The notes beneath the pieces were generated by a model. It ran no database searches. It was not told where the DNA came from and saw only the letters and a program-made list of their open reading frames with translations. Source: Georgenia wutianyii (lineage in GTDB: Bacteria > Actinomycetota > Actinomycetes > Actinomycetales > Actinomycetaceae). From it: a stretch of DNA of 64,000 bases. The translations under genes were made by a program, and so were the position numbers. Shown piece by piece: positions 8,829 through 18,252 of the stretch. The stretch is from positions 2,914,001 through 2,978,000 of the forward strand of contig NZ_CP040899.1 of assembly GCF_006349365.1 (NCBI RefSeq), written 5' to 3'. How positions within the stretch are numbered: the first letter of the stretch is position 1; each line of letters begins with the position of its first letter.

Positions 8829-10037
8829 ATGACCCGTCAGCCCTCCCTTGCCATCGCCATGGTCGGCACCCGCGGGGTGCCCGCGCACTACGGCGGCTTC
8901 GAGACGTGCGTCGAGGAGGTGGGCTCCCGACTCGCGGCGCGCGGGCACCGCGTCGTCGTCTACTGCCGTTCCTCCGCCGACGAGGCGACCAGCCGTCCGG
9001 CCGAGCACCTCGGCATGGAGCTCGTCCACCTGCCCGCCGTCCCGCGCCGGTCACTGGAGACCCTGAGCCACACCGCGGCCTCGGTCGCCCACCTCGCCAC
9101 GCGGGGCGCCGACGTCGCGCTCGTGTTCAACGCCGCCAACGCCCCCCTCCTGCCTGTCCTGCGGGCCCGGCGCATCCCGGTGGCGACGCACGTCGACGGC
9201 CTGGAGTGGCTGCGCAGCAAGTGGGGCCCGGTCGGGCGGCGCTACTACCGCGCGGCGGAGGCGCTCGCGGTGCGCTGGTCCGACGCCGTCATCGCCGACG
9301 CGCAGGGCATCGCCGACTACTACCTCGCCGAGTTCTCCGCGCCCACCACCCTCATCGCCTACGGCGCGCCGATCATCGACCCCGCGCTCGACCGGCTGGC
9401 CGAGCTCGGGCTGCGCCCGCACGGCTACCACCTGCTCGTGGCACGCTTCGAGCCGGAGAACAACATCCACCTCGTCCTCGAGGGCTACCGGGACAGCGCC
9501 GCACGCCTGCCGCTCGTCGTCGTCGGGTCAGCGCCGTACTCCGACGCCTACACCGCCCACCTCCACGGTCTGGGCGACGACCGGGTCCGCTTCCTCGGCG
9601 GCGTGTGGGACGCCGAGCTGCTCGACCAGCTCTACGCCGGGTGCTGCACCTACCTCCACGGCCACTCCGTCGGCGGCACCAACCCCTCCCTCCTGCGGGC
9701 TATCGGGGCCGGTGCTCCGACGATCGCCTTCGACGTCGTGTTCACCCACGACGTGCTCGGCACCGCAGGCGTCTACTTCGCCGACGGTGCCGGCGTCCGC
9801 GCCGCGCTGGAGGACGCCGAGCGTGACGAGCCCGGCCGGCGCGCCCGCGGCGAGCGGCTGCGTGAGCGGGCCCGGGACTACCGGTGGGACGACGTCGCCG
9901 ACGGCTACGAGGACCTGTGCCGGCGCCTGGCCGCCGCGCCACCAGCGCAGCGGCCCTCGGGACGCCGGGCCCCGCGTCCCGCCGGTGCGGCCGCCCCCGC
10001 GCGCACCGCCGTCACCGTGGCCGGCCATGTGGGCTGA
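8829..10037 (+). CDS. Glycosyltransferase, DUF1972/rhamnosyltransferase-like (GT4 fold)
   Basis: A 402-residue GT-B enzyme. The N-terminus MVGTRGVPAHYGGFET is the hallmark of the DUF1972 group, and a typical C-terminal donor-binding half follows (ARFEPENNIHLVL, then HGHSVGGTNPSLLRAIGAG). It probably adds a deoxyhexose or hexose from a nucleotide sugar to a lipid-linked glycan on the cytoplasmic face. GAAAAGGA precedes the ATG. The last ~45 residues are a low-complexity Arg/Pro/Ala tail. It overlaps the next glycosyltransferase by 11 bp. Confidence 0.85.
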   Translation: MTRQPSLAIAMVGTRGVPAHYGGFETCVEEVGSRLAARGHRVVVYCRSSADEATSRPAEHLGMELVHLPAVPRRSLETLSHTAASVAHLATRGADVALVFNAANAPLLPVLRARRIPVATHVDGLEWLRSKWGPVGRRYYRAAEALAVRWSDAVIADAQGIADYYLAEFSAPTTLIAYGAPIIDPALDRLAELGLRPHGYHLLVARFEPENNIHLVLEGYRDSAARLPLVVVGSAPYSDAYTAHLHGLGDDRVRFLGGVWDAELLDQLYAGCCTYLHGHSVGGTNPSLLRAIGAGAPTIAFDVVFTHDVLGTAGVYFADGAGVRAALEDAERDEPGRRARGERLRERARDYRWDDVADGYEDLCRRLAAAPPAQRPSGRRAPRPAGAAAPARTAVTVAGHVG

Positions 10038-11250
10038 CCCGGGCGGGGGCCGGCGGGTCGTCCTCGCCCACCCCTCCCCCGACGTCTACGGCTCGGACCT
10101 CCAGCTCGCCGAGAGCGTCCGAGGGCTGGTCGAGCACGGCTGGCTGCCGACCGTCGTGCTGCCCGCCGACGGCCCGCTGCGGCCGCTGCTCGAGGAGCGG
10201 GGCGCCGAGGTGCAGGTGAGCGACTTCCCCGTGCTCCGCCGTGCGCTGCTGCGCCCGCGCCCCCTGGCCGGGCTGGTCCTCCGGGCGCCGGCGACCGTCT
10301 GGCGTCTGCGGCGGCTGCTGCGCGCCTCCGGGGCCCGCGCCGTGTACGTCAACACGCTGACGATCCCGCTGTGGGTGGTGGCCGCGCGCGCCGCCGGCCT
10401 GCCCGTGCTGTGCCACAGCCACGAGGCCGAGCGCCTCGCCCGCCCGGCCCGGCTCGCGCTCACCGCCCCGCTCCTGCTCAGCGACGTCGTCCTCGCCAAC
10501 AGTGCCTCGACCCGGGAGGTGCTCACCTCCACCCTGCGGCGCCTGGCCCGACGGGTCGTCGTCGTCCACAACGGGGTGCCGGACCCCGGCCCGCCGGCGC
10601 CGCCGCGGGTGCGGGGAGCCGGTGAGGAGCTCCGCCTCGTCGTCGTCAGCCGGCTCTCCCCGCGCAAGGGGATCCATGTCGCGGTCCAGGCCGTCGCCCT
10701 CCTGCACGACCAGGGGCTGGACGTCACCCTCGACGTCTGCGGGAGCACCTTCCCCGGCTACGAGTGGTACGAGCGGGCGCTGCGTGACCAGGTCGGCGAC
10801 CTCGGCCTCACCGACGCGGTCACCTTCCACGGGTACGTGGCTCCCACCCGCCCGCTGCTCGAGGCCGCCGACGTCGTCCTGGTCCCCTCCTTCGGGGAGT
10901 CCTTCGGCAACGTCGCGGTTGAGGGCATGCTCGCCGGGCGCCCCGTCGTGGCCTCGGACGTCCAGGGACTGGCCGAGGTCCTCGAGCACGGCGTCTCCGG
11001 CGTGCTCGTCGAGCCCGGCTCGGCGCCGGCCCTGGCCGAGGCGGTCGCGGCCCTGGACGCCGACCCCGCGCTGGCCGAGCGCCTCGCGGACGCGGGCCGG
11101 CAGCGCGCCACCTCACGCTTCGGGGTGGACCGCTACCGCGCCCTCGTCGCCTTCCTCGTCGCGCAGGTCGCGGGCGACCCGGTGCCGGTCAGCGCCGCCC
11201 CGGCCAGGCCAGGTAGCGCGACCGCGGGGAGTACGCCGAGCCGTCGATGA
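10027..11250 (+). CDS. Glycosyltransferase family 4
   Basis: A 407-residue GT-B glycosyltransferase. The donor-site motif GESFGNVAVEGMLAGRP carries the E-x7-E arrangement of GT4, and VVSRLSPRKGIHVAV marks the start of the C-terminal domain. The N-terminal acceptor domain begins VVLAHPSPDVYGSDLQL. The ATG at 10027 overlaps the upstream stop, suggesting translational coupling. Its 3' end overlaps the convergent gene by 62 bp. The likely role is sequential sugar addition with the preceding enzyme. Confidence 0.87.
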   Translation: MWADPGGGRRVVLAHPSPDVYGSDLQLAESVRGLVEHGWLPTVVLPADGPLRPLLEERGAEVQVSDFPVLRRALLRPRPLAGLVLRAPATVWRLRRLLRASGARAVYVNTLTIPLWVVAARAAGLPVLCHSHEAERLARPARLALTAPLLLSDVVLANSASTREVLTSTLRRLARRVVVVHNGVPDPGPPAPPRVRGAGEELRLVVVSRLSPRKGIHVAVQAVALLHDQGLDVTLDVCGSTFPGYEWYERALRDQVGDLGLTDAVTFHGYVAPTRPLLEAADVVLVPSFGESFGNVAVEGMLAGRPVVASDVQGLAEVLEHGVSGVLVEPGSAPALAEAVAALDADPALAERLADAGRQRATSRFGVDRYRALVAFLVAQVAGDPVPVSAAPARPGSATAGSTPSRR

Positions 11251-12667
11251 CCTCCAGCCGGCCGGCCCGGTTGAGCGTGTGCAGGCGCGTCCCGGGCCAC
11301 TGCGGCCCCGGGGCGAGCCGGGCCACGACCCGCTGGGTGAAGGCGGCGCCGTCGAGGCGGGTGACCTCCGCGAGGGCGAGGGCCGCGCCGTAGCCCGCGC
11401 GCCCGTCCTGGACCGGGCGCACGAGGCGCCCGCCCCGGCGGACCACCCGGCCGGCCGGCCGCGCCGCGGCGATGTCGACGAGCACCGGGTTGCGCTCGTG
11501 CGCCACCCACGGGCCCTGGAGACGGTCCGCCGACCACAGGTGGAGGCTGTCGGAGAAGGAGCCGCCGTCGCGGACCGTGGCGCTGAGCCACCATCTCCCG
11601 CCGTGCCGGAACGGCGTCGCGTCACTCACCTCCTGCCCCTCGAGCAGCACCTCCTCCAGCACCCAGCGGTCGGGGAAGCGCGCGGCCCGGTACAGCTCGA
11701 CCGTCCGGGCGCCGGACGTCTCGGGGACCATCCACACCTGCCCGGCGTCCTCGAGCACGAACGGGTAGGACAGGTGGGCCCGGTGCTCGAGCACCGGTCG
11801 CGGCGCGCCCACCGGACCGGACGGGCCGACGTCGACGACGGAGATCACCCCGCGCCCGAGCGCGTGGTCGTAGTCCTCGACGAACAGGTGCGTCACACCG
11901 TCGACGACGACGGGGAACGGGTCGGCGTAGAAGTGCCGGCCGTCGTCGGGGAGCTCGCTCCACCCACCGGGAAGCCGGCCGAGGTCGATGACGTCCGGCC
12001 CGTCGACCCAGCGCCACCCGACCCTCCAGTGCGGGGCCCGGTACAGCAGCCGGTAGGCCCGGTGGACCGCGGCCCGCGCGACCGACCGGCCCGCGTGGCG
12101 CAGCACCTCCCCCCGCGCGAGCCGGGACGGCTCGCCGTCGGCGACGTCGACCGGCGCACCGCCGTCGAGCGCCTGCCGGAGCAGGTGCGTGCACCCGGCG
12201 AGCACGTCCTCGAACGCCGCGACGGTGACGCCCGGGGTCTCGCTGCCCGGCCGGCCCGCCGCGAGGGTGCGCCCGGCGGTGAGGTCGACGACGCGCACGG
12301 CCGGGACGCGACCGGCGAGCAGGGCGGCGAGGAGCGGCGCCTCGCCCGCACCGCCGTCGAAGGTGAGGTGCCAGGTGGGCCCGGCGGTGCCGTCGTCCCC
12401 GACGAGGTCGAGCACGACGTCCGGCTCCCCGTCCCGCGCGAGGTAGGGCGCCAGGTGCGCCTCCTCCAGGCGGGCCGAGCGACCGGCGGGGAGGCCGTGC
12501 AGGATCCGCTCGAGGGCGAAGAGCCGGTCCACCTCGGGTGCCGGCGGGCGGGACCCGGTGCTCCACCGCACCCCGACCTCGAGGTCCGGGCGGCCCGCGA
12601 GGGCGGAGACGACCTCGAGGTGCCAGCGGCGCAGCGCCCGCCGGTCGAGCCTGACCGCGACCCGCAC
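11189..12667 (-). CDS. Beta-propeller sugar-enzyme-like protein (GINT1-N / GH43-like domain)
   Basis: A 492-residue protein. Residues ~235-470 look like a five-bladed propeller with the recurring blade motifs HFYADPFPVVVDG, LFVEDYDHA and RNPVLVDI seen in GINT1 N-terminal and GH43/GH32-like domains. The N-terminal ~200 residues are unlike the formyltransferase or glycosyltransferase modules often joined to this propeller. It has no signal peptide and is therefore probably cytoplasmic. A GTG start lies 3 nt after the stop of the ligase gene. The reaction is unknown; involvement in the polymer is inferred from the operon. Confidence 0.6.
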   Translation of the reverse strand: MRVAVRLDRRALRRWHLEVVSALAGRPDLEVGVRWSTGSRPPAPEVDRLFALERILHGLPAGRSARLEEAHLAPYLARDGEPDVVLDLVGDDGTAGPTWHLTFDGGAGEAPLLAALLAGRVPAVRVVDLTAGRTLAAGRPGSETPGVTVAAFEDVLAGCTHLLRQALDGGAPVDVADGEPSRLARGEVLRHAGRSVARAAVHRAYRLLYRAPHWRVGWRWVDGPDVIDLGRLPGGWSELPDDGRHFYADPFPVVVDGVTHLFVEDYDHALGRGVISVVDVGPSGPVGAPRPVLEHRAHLSYPFVLEDAGQVWMVPETSGARTVELYRAARFPDRWVLEEVLLEGQEVSDATPFRHGGRWWLSATVRDGGSFSDSLHLWSADRLQGPWVAHERNPVLVDIAAARPAGRVVRRGGRLVRPVQDGRAGYGAALALAEVTRLDGAAFTQRVVARLAPGPQWPGTRLHTLNRAGRLEVIDGSAYSPRSRYLAWPGRR

Positions 12668-12670
12668 CGC

Positions 12671-13885
12671 CTACCCCCTGCCGTCCGCCGGCTCGGGGAG
12701 CCGGTAGGCGATCACCGTCGCGGTGAAGAGCACGATGAAGGCGGGGGCGGTGTCGAACAGCCCGCTCTCCAGGACGCCGAGCAGCGTGACGAGGACGATG
12801 AGCGCGGCCACGAGCAGCCGCTGCGGGGAGGGCAGGTGCACGGCGTGCCACAGCGCGGCGAGCACGAGGAGGGCGAGGACGGCGCTGCCGACGTAGCCCA
12901 CCTGGAGCAGCGCCGAGACCCACGAGCTGTCGAGGATCTGCTCGTTGCGGTACAGCGCCGTCACCGGGATCTGCTTGAGGGCGAGCCCGCTGCCGAAGAG
13001 CTGCTGGGACAGGGTGTCGGCGTAGTCCGCCGCCGCGCTCCACGCGACGGTGCGGGAGTTGAGCGTCGTGATGTCGGCGAGCGTGCCGCGTCCGGCGAAG
13101 GCGGCGACGTAGGGCGTGAGCACGGCGACGAGCAGCAGGCTGGTGGCGGCGACGACGACCCCGGCGACCATCGGCGGGCGCACCCGGGGGGTGAGCACGA
13201 AGAGCAGGGCGAGGACGACGAGCAGGACCGACAGACCGGTACGGGAGCCGGTGAGCCAGATGACCGCGAGCAGCGGGACGAACGCGGCGACCTCCCGGGC
13301 GGAGGCGACCCTGGTGAGGGCCTTCCAGAACAGCAGGAGCACGGGCACGCTGAGGAGCAGGCAGATGACGTTGGCGTTGAGCGGCGGGATCCCGCCGTAC
13401 AGCCGTCCCGTCTCGGCCAGCGACCCCACCCCCGTCACCGCCCCGACGCCGGCGAGGATCACCATCGCGCTGCTCAGCGCGCTGAGCACGTCCTGCCACG
13501 GGTGGGTGACGGTGACGAGCACGAGGGCGAGGGCGAGCAGCGCGAGCCGGGCGGCGAGGACGGCGGCGGGCAGGCCGTCGGCGTTGAGGATCCCCCCGGC
13601 GACCGAGATCGCCAGGTAGGTGGCGAGCCAGATGACCGGCGCGGCGCGCACCCGCCCCCAGGCCCCGGGTGGGCGGGGGGTGAGCAGCGCGATGCCGACG
13701 GCGACGACGGTGAGCACCGCCTTGGTGACGACGACGACGTCGAGCCCGCCCTCGTAGAAGGCGCCGCGCCGCCAGGCCACCGCCGAGACGAGGAGCAGGA
13801 GGAAGGTGAGGACGAGGGAGAACGGGCGCAGCGTCACGGCCCTGAGGGTGGGCGCGGCGGCAGGGCGGGCGAGCTCGAGGGTCAT
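12671..13885 (-). CDS. O-antigen ligase/polymerase-like membrane protein
   Basis: A 404-residue protein of ten or more hydrophobic segments. It contains the periplasmic-type loop LNSRTVAWSAAADYADTL and the segment WLTGSRTGLSVLLVVLALL typical of Wzy/WaaL (PF04932) proteins. It would polymerise or ligate lipid-linked glycans on the outer face. The ATG at 13885 overlaps the flippase stop by 4 bp (ATGA), indicating coupling. Sequence alone does not separate polymerase from ligase. Confidence 0.82.
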   Translation of the reverse strand: MTLELARPAAAPTLRAVTLRPFSLVLTFLLLLVSAVAWRRGAFYEGGLDVVVVTKAVLTVVAVGIALLTPRPPGAWGRVRAAPVIWLATYLAISVAGGILNADGLPAAVLAARLALLALALVLVTVTHPWQDVLSALSSAMVILAGVGAVTGVGSLAETGRLYGGIPPLNANVICLLLSVPVLLLFWKALTRVASAREVAAFVPLLAVIWLTGSRTGLSVLLVVLALLFVLTPRVRPPMVAGVVVAATSLLLVAVLTPYVAAFAGRGTLADITTLNSRTVAWSAAADYADTLSQQLFGSGLALKQIPVTALYRNEQILDSSWVSALLQVGYVGSAVLALLVLAALWHAVHLPSPQRLLVAALIVLVTLLGVLESGLFDTAPAFIVLFTATVIAYRLPEPADGRG

Positions 13886-15150
13886 GACGTCACCCGGACC
13901 GGCCGCGCCTGCGCCGGGCGGCCCGGGCGCAGGAGGAGCCGGCGGCACAGCACCCCGCCGACGAAGGAGCCGACAGACAGCAGCCACGGGGTCCAGTCCG
14001 GCCCGGCGTCCGCGGCGCGCAGCACGAGCACGACGAGCGCGAGACCGACGGCGGCGTCGGCCGCCCGGATGAGCAGCACCCACTGCTGTCGGCCCTGGAC
14101 GGCAGCCAGGCTGCCGTAGGGGAGGACGGCCGCGCACGACGCGGCGTAGACCGCCCACCCGAGGGTGGCGAGGAGGCTCACCGGGAACCTGTCGGCCGTG
14201 ACGAGCGGGCCGAGCCAGGGCAGGAGGAGCGCCGCCGCTGCCCCGACGACGACGGCGCCGCCGAGCATGACGCCGGCGGCCCGGTCGGCACGGGCGAGGA
14301 GGGCGGCAGGGCCGAGGTGGCGGTCCGCCGCGTAGGTGGAGAACAGGTAGGAGCCCAGGCCCTGGACGAGCAGCATGGCGGGGGCGACCACGACCCGGGC
14401 GGCCTCGAGCTCCCCGACGGCCGCGGTCCCGGCGGCGACGAGCACGACGGACCGGGCGAGGTTGAGCGTCGTCGGCCGGACGAACTGCTGGACCGCCCGC
14501 CACGAGCCGTACCCGACCACGGCGCGCCAGTCGGCCGGGCCCTGCAGCCGCGGTCGCCGCTCCGCCGCGGGCAGACGGACCAGCGCGAGCGACGCGGCCA
14601 CGACCTGCCCCGCCGCGAGCGCGCCGAGGACGTGGTCGAGGGTGAGCGGGCCGGTGAGTCGGGACGCGCCGAGGACGGCGAGCACGGCGAGCAGCCCGGC
14701 GGCGTCGACCAGCACGAGGCTCCAGAAGCGCAGCGTCGCCATGAGCAGGCGCCGGCCCAGGTCCGCGACGACGAACGCGGTGAGTGCGAGGGTGAACACG
14801 AGGGCGGTGCGCACCCCGAGCCCGTGGAACGTGGCGAGGAAGCCGGCCGCGGCCAGCACGAGGACGAGCACGAGCGCGGCCCGGGTGAGGGCGGCGCGGA
14901 CGGCCGGCTCGGTCCGGTCCAGGACGGTGAGGGAGTCGCCGACGAGTCCCGTGCTCAGCGCCGTGGCCATGACGACCGCACCGAAGAGCAGAGCGTACGT
15001 GCCGAAGCCGTCGGCACCGAGCGAGCGGGCCGCGACGACCGACAGGACGAGGCTGCCCAGCGCCAGGGTGACCTGGCCGGCGAGCGCACCCAGCGCCCGG
15101 TGGGGCAGGCGCGCGAGCGTGGACCGCACCTTTCCCCGCACCCGCCTCAC
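13882..15150 (-). CDS. Oligosaccharide flippase (Wzx/MATE-like)
   Basis: A 422-residue protein with about twelve membrane segments. It starts with the Arg-rich stretch and the LGSLVLSVVAARSLGADGFG signature of the Wzx/polysaccharide transporter family, then YALLFGAVV. It probably flips the lipid-linked repeat unit made by the adjacent glycosyltransferases. It begins 10 nt after the Wzz-like gene and overlaps the ligase gene by 4 bp. Confidence 0.85.
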   Translation of the reverse strand: MRRVRGKVRSTLARLPHRALGALAGQVTLALGSLVLSVVAARSLGADGFGTYALLFGAVVMATALSTGLVGDSLTVLDRTEPAVRAALTRAALVLVLVLAAAGFLATFHGLGVRTALVFTLALTAFVVADLGRRLLMATLRFWSLVLVDAAGLLAVLAVLGASRLTGPLTLDHVLGALAAGQVVAASLALVRLPAAERRPRLQGPADWRAVVGYGSWRAVQQFVRPTTLNLARSVVLVAAGTAAVGELEAARVVVAPAMLLVQGLGSYLFSTYAADRHLGPAALLARADRAAGVMLGGAVVVGAAAALLLPWLGPLVTADRFPVSLLATLGWAVYAASCAAVLPYGSLAAVQGRQQWVLLIRAADAAVGLALVVLVLRAADAGPDWTPWLLSVGSFVGGVLCRRLLLRPGRPAQARPVRVTS

Positions 15151-15160
15151 CGCCCGGCCC

Positions 15161-16546
15161 TCACACGCTCGGGCTCATCGCGTTGGGCTCGAGGGCCCGG
15201 TGCGTGCGGCGCTGGTCGCCGCCACGCCCGGCGCGCCGCTCGCGCCGCCGCCGGCCCCCGGACCGCACGGTGCCGAGCACCTCGGCTCTCCCCCCGCGCA
15301 GCGTCTCGAGGCTGTCGGTGAGCTCCTCGCGGGTCGTCCTGCCGGCGCGCACGACGACGAGCACGCCGTCCAGGGCCCGCGCGACGACGACGGCGTCCGC
15401 GACGTCCGTGGCGCCCACGTCGTAGACGACGAGATCGAAGCGGGCGCGCAGCTCGGTGACGAGCAGCGTCATGGCCTCCGAGGCGAGGAGGGCGGCCGGG
15501 TCGGGCGGGGCGAGCCCGGCGGGCAGGACGTGGAGCAGCCCGTCGCGCCAGGGGTGCAGGACCGAGGCGAGCTCGGTGTCCCCGACGAGCACGTCGCCGA
15601 GGCCGGGGTCGTCCTCGACCCCGAGCACCCGGGACAGCGCTCCCTGCCGCAGCCCGGCGTCGACGAGGCAGACCCGCGCCCCGCCCAGCGCCCCGGTGAT
15701 CGCGAGGTTCGCCGTCTCCACCGCCCTGCCCTCCCCCTCGGTCGGGGAGGTGACCGCGAGGTCGCGCAACGGCGCCGCGCGGGTCACCGCGAGGGCATCG
15801 CGCACCGCGCGGTACTGCTCGGCGCCCGCCGACCGCTGGTCGAGCGCGACGAGCGGCTCCCCGGCAGGGTCGCCGTCGGAGGTCGAACCGAGCGGCCGGG
15901 TGCCGGTGACGGCACGCACGTCGGCTGCGGTGCGCAGGCGGCGGTCGGCGTGCTCGCGCACGAGGGCGAGCAGGACGCCCGCCGCGGCCCCGACGACGCC
16001 GCCCAGCAGGATGCCCAGGCGCACGCGGGGGGAGGACGGCTCGGTCGGCACGGCCGCGGGGTGCGTGAGCACGACCTCCACCGAGGAGGCCGCCAGCCCG
16101 CGGGGCGTCTCGACCTCCTCGATGAGCAGCCCGAGCTGCTCGGACACCTCGTCGGCGACGGCGGCCGCCAGCTCCTGGTCCCGGTTGCGCACCGCGACCT
16201 CGAGCATGACGGTGCCCGTCGGGCTGCTCACGTCGACCATGTCGTTGAGCTCGCTCGGGGTGAGGTCGAGGTCCAGCGCCTCGAGCACGCCGTCGACGAC
16301 CGTCGGGCTCGTGCTGAGGGCGGCGTAGGAGACCATCCGCTGGGTGACGAACTGCGCCCCCTGGAAGCTCTCCCCGGCCCCGGCGGCGTCCTCGTCGGCG
16401 ACGGTGACGAAGGACCGCGCGATGGCCACGTACTGCTCCTCGGCGAGCAGGCCGAGCCCCAGCCCGACGAGGAGCCCGACGGCGATCATCGACACACACG
16501 CCCGCCAGCGACGCTGGAGCAGCGCGAGGTAGTCGAGGAACGTCAT
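15161..16546 (-). CDS. Wzz / BY-kinase fusion with degenerate kinase motifs
   Basis: A 461-residue protein with a strong GGGAGGGAG before its ATG. The Wzz chain-length domain spans ~1-200 with membrane helices at ~16-34 and ~178-196. A CpsD/Wzc-type ATPase domain spans ~240-430. The ATPase motifs are eroded: the P-loop region reads SPTEGEGRAVETANLA (267-282) where GEGKS/T is expected, the Walker A' is VDAGLRQG (295-302) instead of D-A-D-xR, and the Walker B strand is YDVGAT (375-380) without the DxPP element. The C-terminus is Arg-rich with no tyrosine cluster. The likely role is polymer length control without autophosphorylation; the loss of activity is inference. Confidence 0.8.
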   Translation of the reverse strand: MTFLDYLALLQRRWRACVSMIAVGLLVGLGLGLLAEEQYVAIARSFVTVADEDAAGAGESFQGAQFVTQRMVSYAALSTSPTVVDGVLEALDLDLTPSELNDMVDVSSPTGTVMLEVAVRNRDQELAAAVADEVSEQLGLLIEEVETPRGLAASSVEVVLTHPAAVPTEPSSPRVRLGILLGGVVGAAAGVLLALVREHADRRLRTAADVRAVTGTRPLGSTSDGDPAGEPLVALDQRSAGAEQYRAVRDALAVTRAAPLRDLAVTSPTEGEGRAVETANLAITGALGGARVCLVDAGLRQGALSRVLGVEDDPGLGDVLVGDTELASVLHPWRDGLLHVLPAGLAPPDPAALLASEAMTLLVTELRARFDLVVYDVGATDVADAVVVARALDGVLVVVRAGRTTREELTDSLETLRGGRAEVLGTVRSGGRRRRERRAGRGGDQRRTHRALEPNAMSPSV

Positions 16547-16701
16547 CGCACTCCCTCCCGCAGCGAAAGGCCGCTGCCGGGTGGAGGCCGCGCAGCCTGC
16601 GCCCGATCCTATTTCCGCGGTCCTGACGCCGGGCACGGCTCGGAGGGGGATCGCCACCCGACCCTCCGAGGAGGGCCGGGGTGACCTCTCCCCTCACCCG
16701 C

Positions 16702-16739
16702 GAGCGTGGACGTCCCCCCGAGAGGGGACGTCCACGCTC
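16702..16739 (-). terminator. Intrinsic terminator hairpin after aspA
   Basis: A perfect 16-bp stem (16702-16717 with 16724-16739) and a 6-nt loop. Its base begins inside the aspA stop codon. There is no long U-tract, as is usual in this GC range. Confidence 0.65.
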
Positions 16740-18252
16740 AGGTCCGCGTGCCCGTCTCCTCGAGCTCCCCGTCCTCCGTGGCCTCGTCATCACCGGTCAC
16801 GTCGTCGGCCGTGGGCGCGAAGACGACGGGGTCCTCCCCGTAGTACGTGCCGCGGAAGCGCGGGCGCATGAGGTTCTCCGGGGACAGGACGTCGTCGAGC
16901 TCCTCCTCGCTCAGCAGCCCCCACTCCAGGACGACGTCGCGGACGCTGCGGCCGGTGCGCGCGGCCTCCCGCCCGACCCGGTCACCGTTGTGGTGCCCGA
17001 TGATCGGGTTGAGGAAGGTGACGAGGCCGATCGAGTTCATGACGTTGGCGCGGCACACCTCCTCGTTGGCGGTGATCCCGGCGACGCAGCGCCGGTCGAG
17101 GGTGTCGCAGGCGCGGGTGAGCAGCGAGACGGACTCGAACACCGACTTCGCGATGACCGGCTCCATGACGTTGAGCTGGAGCTGGCCGGCGTCGGCGGCC
17201 ATCGTCACCGTCGTGTCGTTGCCGATGACGGCGAAGCACACCTGGTTGACGACCTCGGGGATCACCGGGTTGACCTTCGCCGGCATGATCGAGGAGCCGG
17301 CCTGCATCTCGGGCAGGTTGATCTCCCCGAGGCCCGCGCGCGGCCCGGAGGACAGCAGGCGCAGGTCGTTGCAGATCTTGCCGAGCTTGACCGCGACCCG
17401 CTTGAGCGCGGCGTGCATCGACACGTACGCGCCGGCGTCCGACGTCGCCTCGATGAGGTTCTCCGAGCGCACCACCGGCAGGCCGCTCACCTCGGCGAGG
17501 TGGGCCACCGCCCGCACGGTGTACCCGGGCGGGGTGTTGAGCCCGGTGCCGATCGCCGTCGCCCCGAGGTTGACCTCCAGGAGCAGCGCCTGCTGGCGGG
17601 AGAGGTTGAGCAGCTCCTCGCGGATGAGGGCGGCGAAGGCCGCGAACTCCTGCCCCAGCGTCATCGGCACGGCGTCCTGGAGCTGGGTGCGCCCCATCTT
17701 CAGCACGTGGGAGAACTCGTGCCCCTTGCGGGTGAGGGTGACCGCGAGCGCCTCGAGGCGGACCTTGAGCCGCTCGACGGCCTGGTGGATCGCGATGCGC
17801 AGGCCGGTGGGGTAGGCGTCGTTGGTCGACTGGCTCTTGTTGACGTGGTCGTTGGGGTGGACGACGTCGTAGCGGCCCTTGGGCAGCCCGAGCCGCTCGA
17901 GGGCGAGGTTGGCGATCACCTCGTTGACGTTCATGTTCACCGAGGTGCCCGCGCCGCCCTGGTAGACGTCGACGGGGAACTGGTCCAGGCACCGCCCGGT
18001 CGCGAGCATCTCGTCGCAGGCCCCGACGATCGCCGCGGCGACGTCCGCCGGGAGGGTGCGCAGGTCCCGGTTGGTCATCGCCGAGGCCTTCTTCACCATG
18101 ACCATGCCGCGCACGAGGTCGGGCAGGTCGCGCACCGTGGTGCCGGAGAGCGCGAAGTTCTCCACCGCCCGCAGCGTGTGGATGCCCCAGTAGACGTCGT
18201 CGGGGATCTCCCGCCTGCCGAGGAGGTCCTCCTCCGTCCGCGTGCCGCTCAT
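16738..18252 (-). CDS. aspA: Aspartate ammonia-lyase
   Basis: A 504-residue member of the fumarase/aspartase superfamily, interconverting L-aspartate with fumarate and ammonia. It carries the mobile catalytic SS-loop [11 protein letters not shown] and the fold signatures [15 protein letters not shown] and [14 protein letters not shown]. The Ala in the SS-loop (AKVNP rather than GKVNP) and the motif GGAGTS favour aspartase over fumarase. A C-terminal ~25-residue acidic tail extends beyond the usual end. The ATG shares a base with the fumC stop (TGATG), so the pair is co-translated. Confidence 0.88.
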   Translation of the reverse strand: MSGTRTEEDLLGRREIPDDVYWGIHTLRAVENFALSGTTVRDLPDLVRGMVMVKKASAMTNRDLRTLPADVAAAIVGACDEMLATGRCLDQFPVDVYQGGAGTSVNMNVNEVIANLALERLGLPKGRYDVVHPNDHVNKSQSTNDAYPTGLRIAIHQAVERLKVRLEALAVTLTRKGHEFSHVLKMGRTQLQDAVPMTLGQEFAAFAALIREELLNLSRQQALLLEVNLGATAIGTGLNTPPGYTVRAVAHLAEVSGLPVVRSENLIEATSDAGAYVSMHAALKRVAVKLGKICNDLRLLSSGPRAGLGEINLPEMQAGSSIMPAKVNPVIPEVVNQVCFAVIGNDTTVTMAADAGQLQLNVMEPVIAKSVFESVSLLTRACDTLDRRCVAGITANEEVCRANVMNSIGLVTFLNPIIGHHNGDRVGREAARTGRSVRDVVLEWGLLSEEELDDVLSPENLMRPRFRGTYYGEDPVVFAPTADDVTGDDEATEDGELEETGTRT

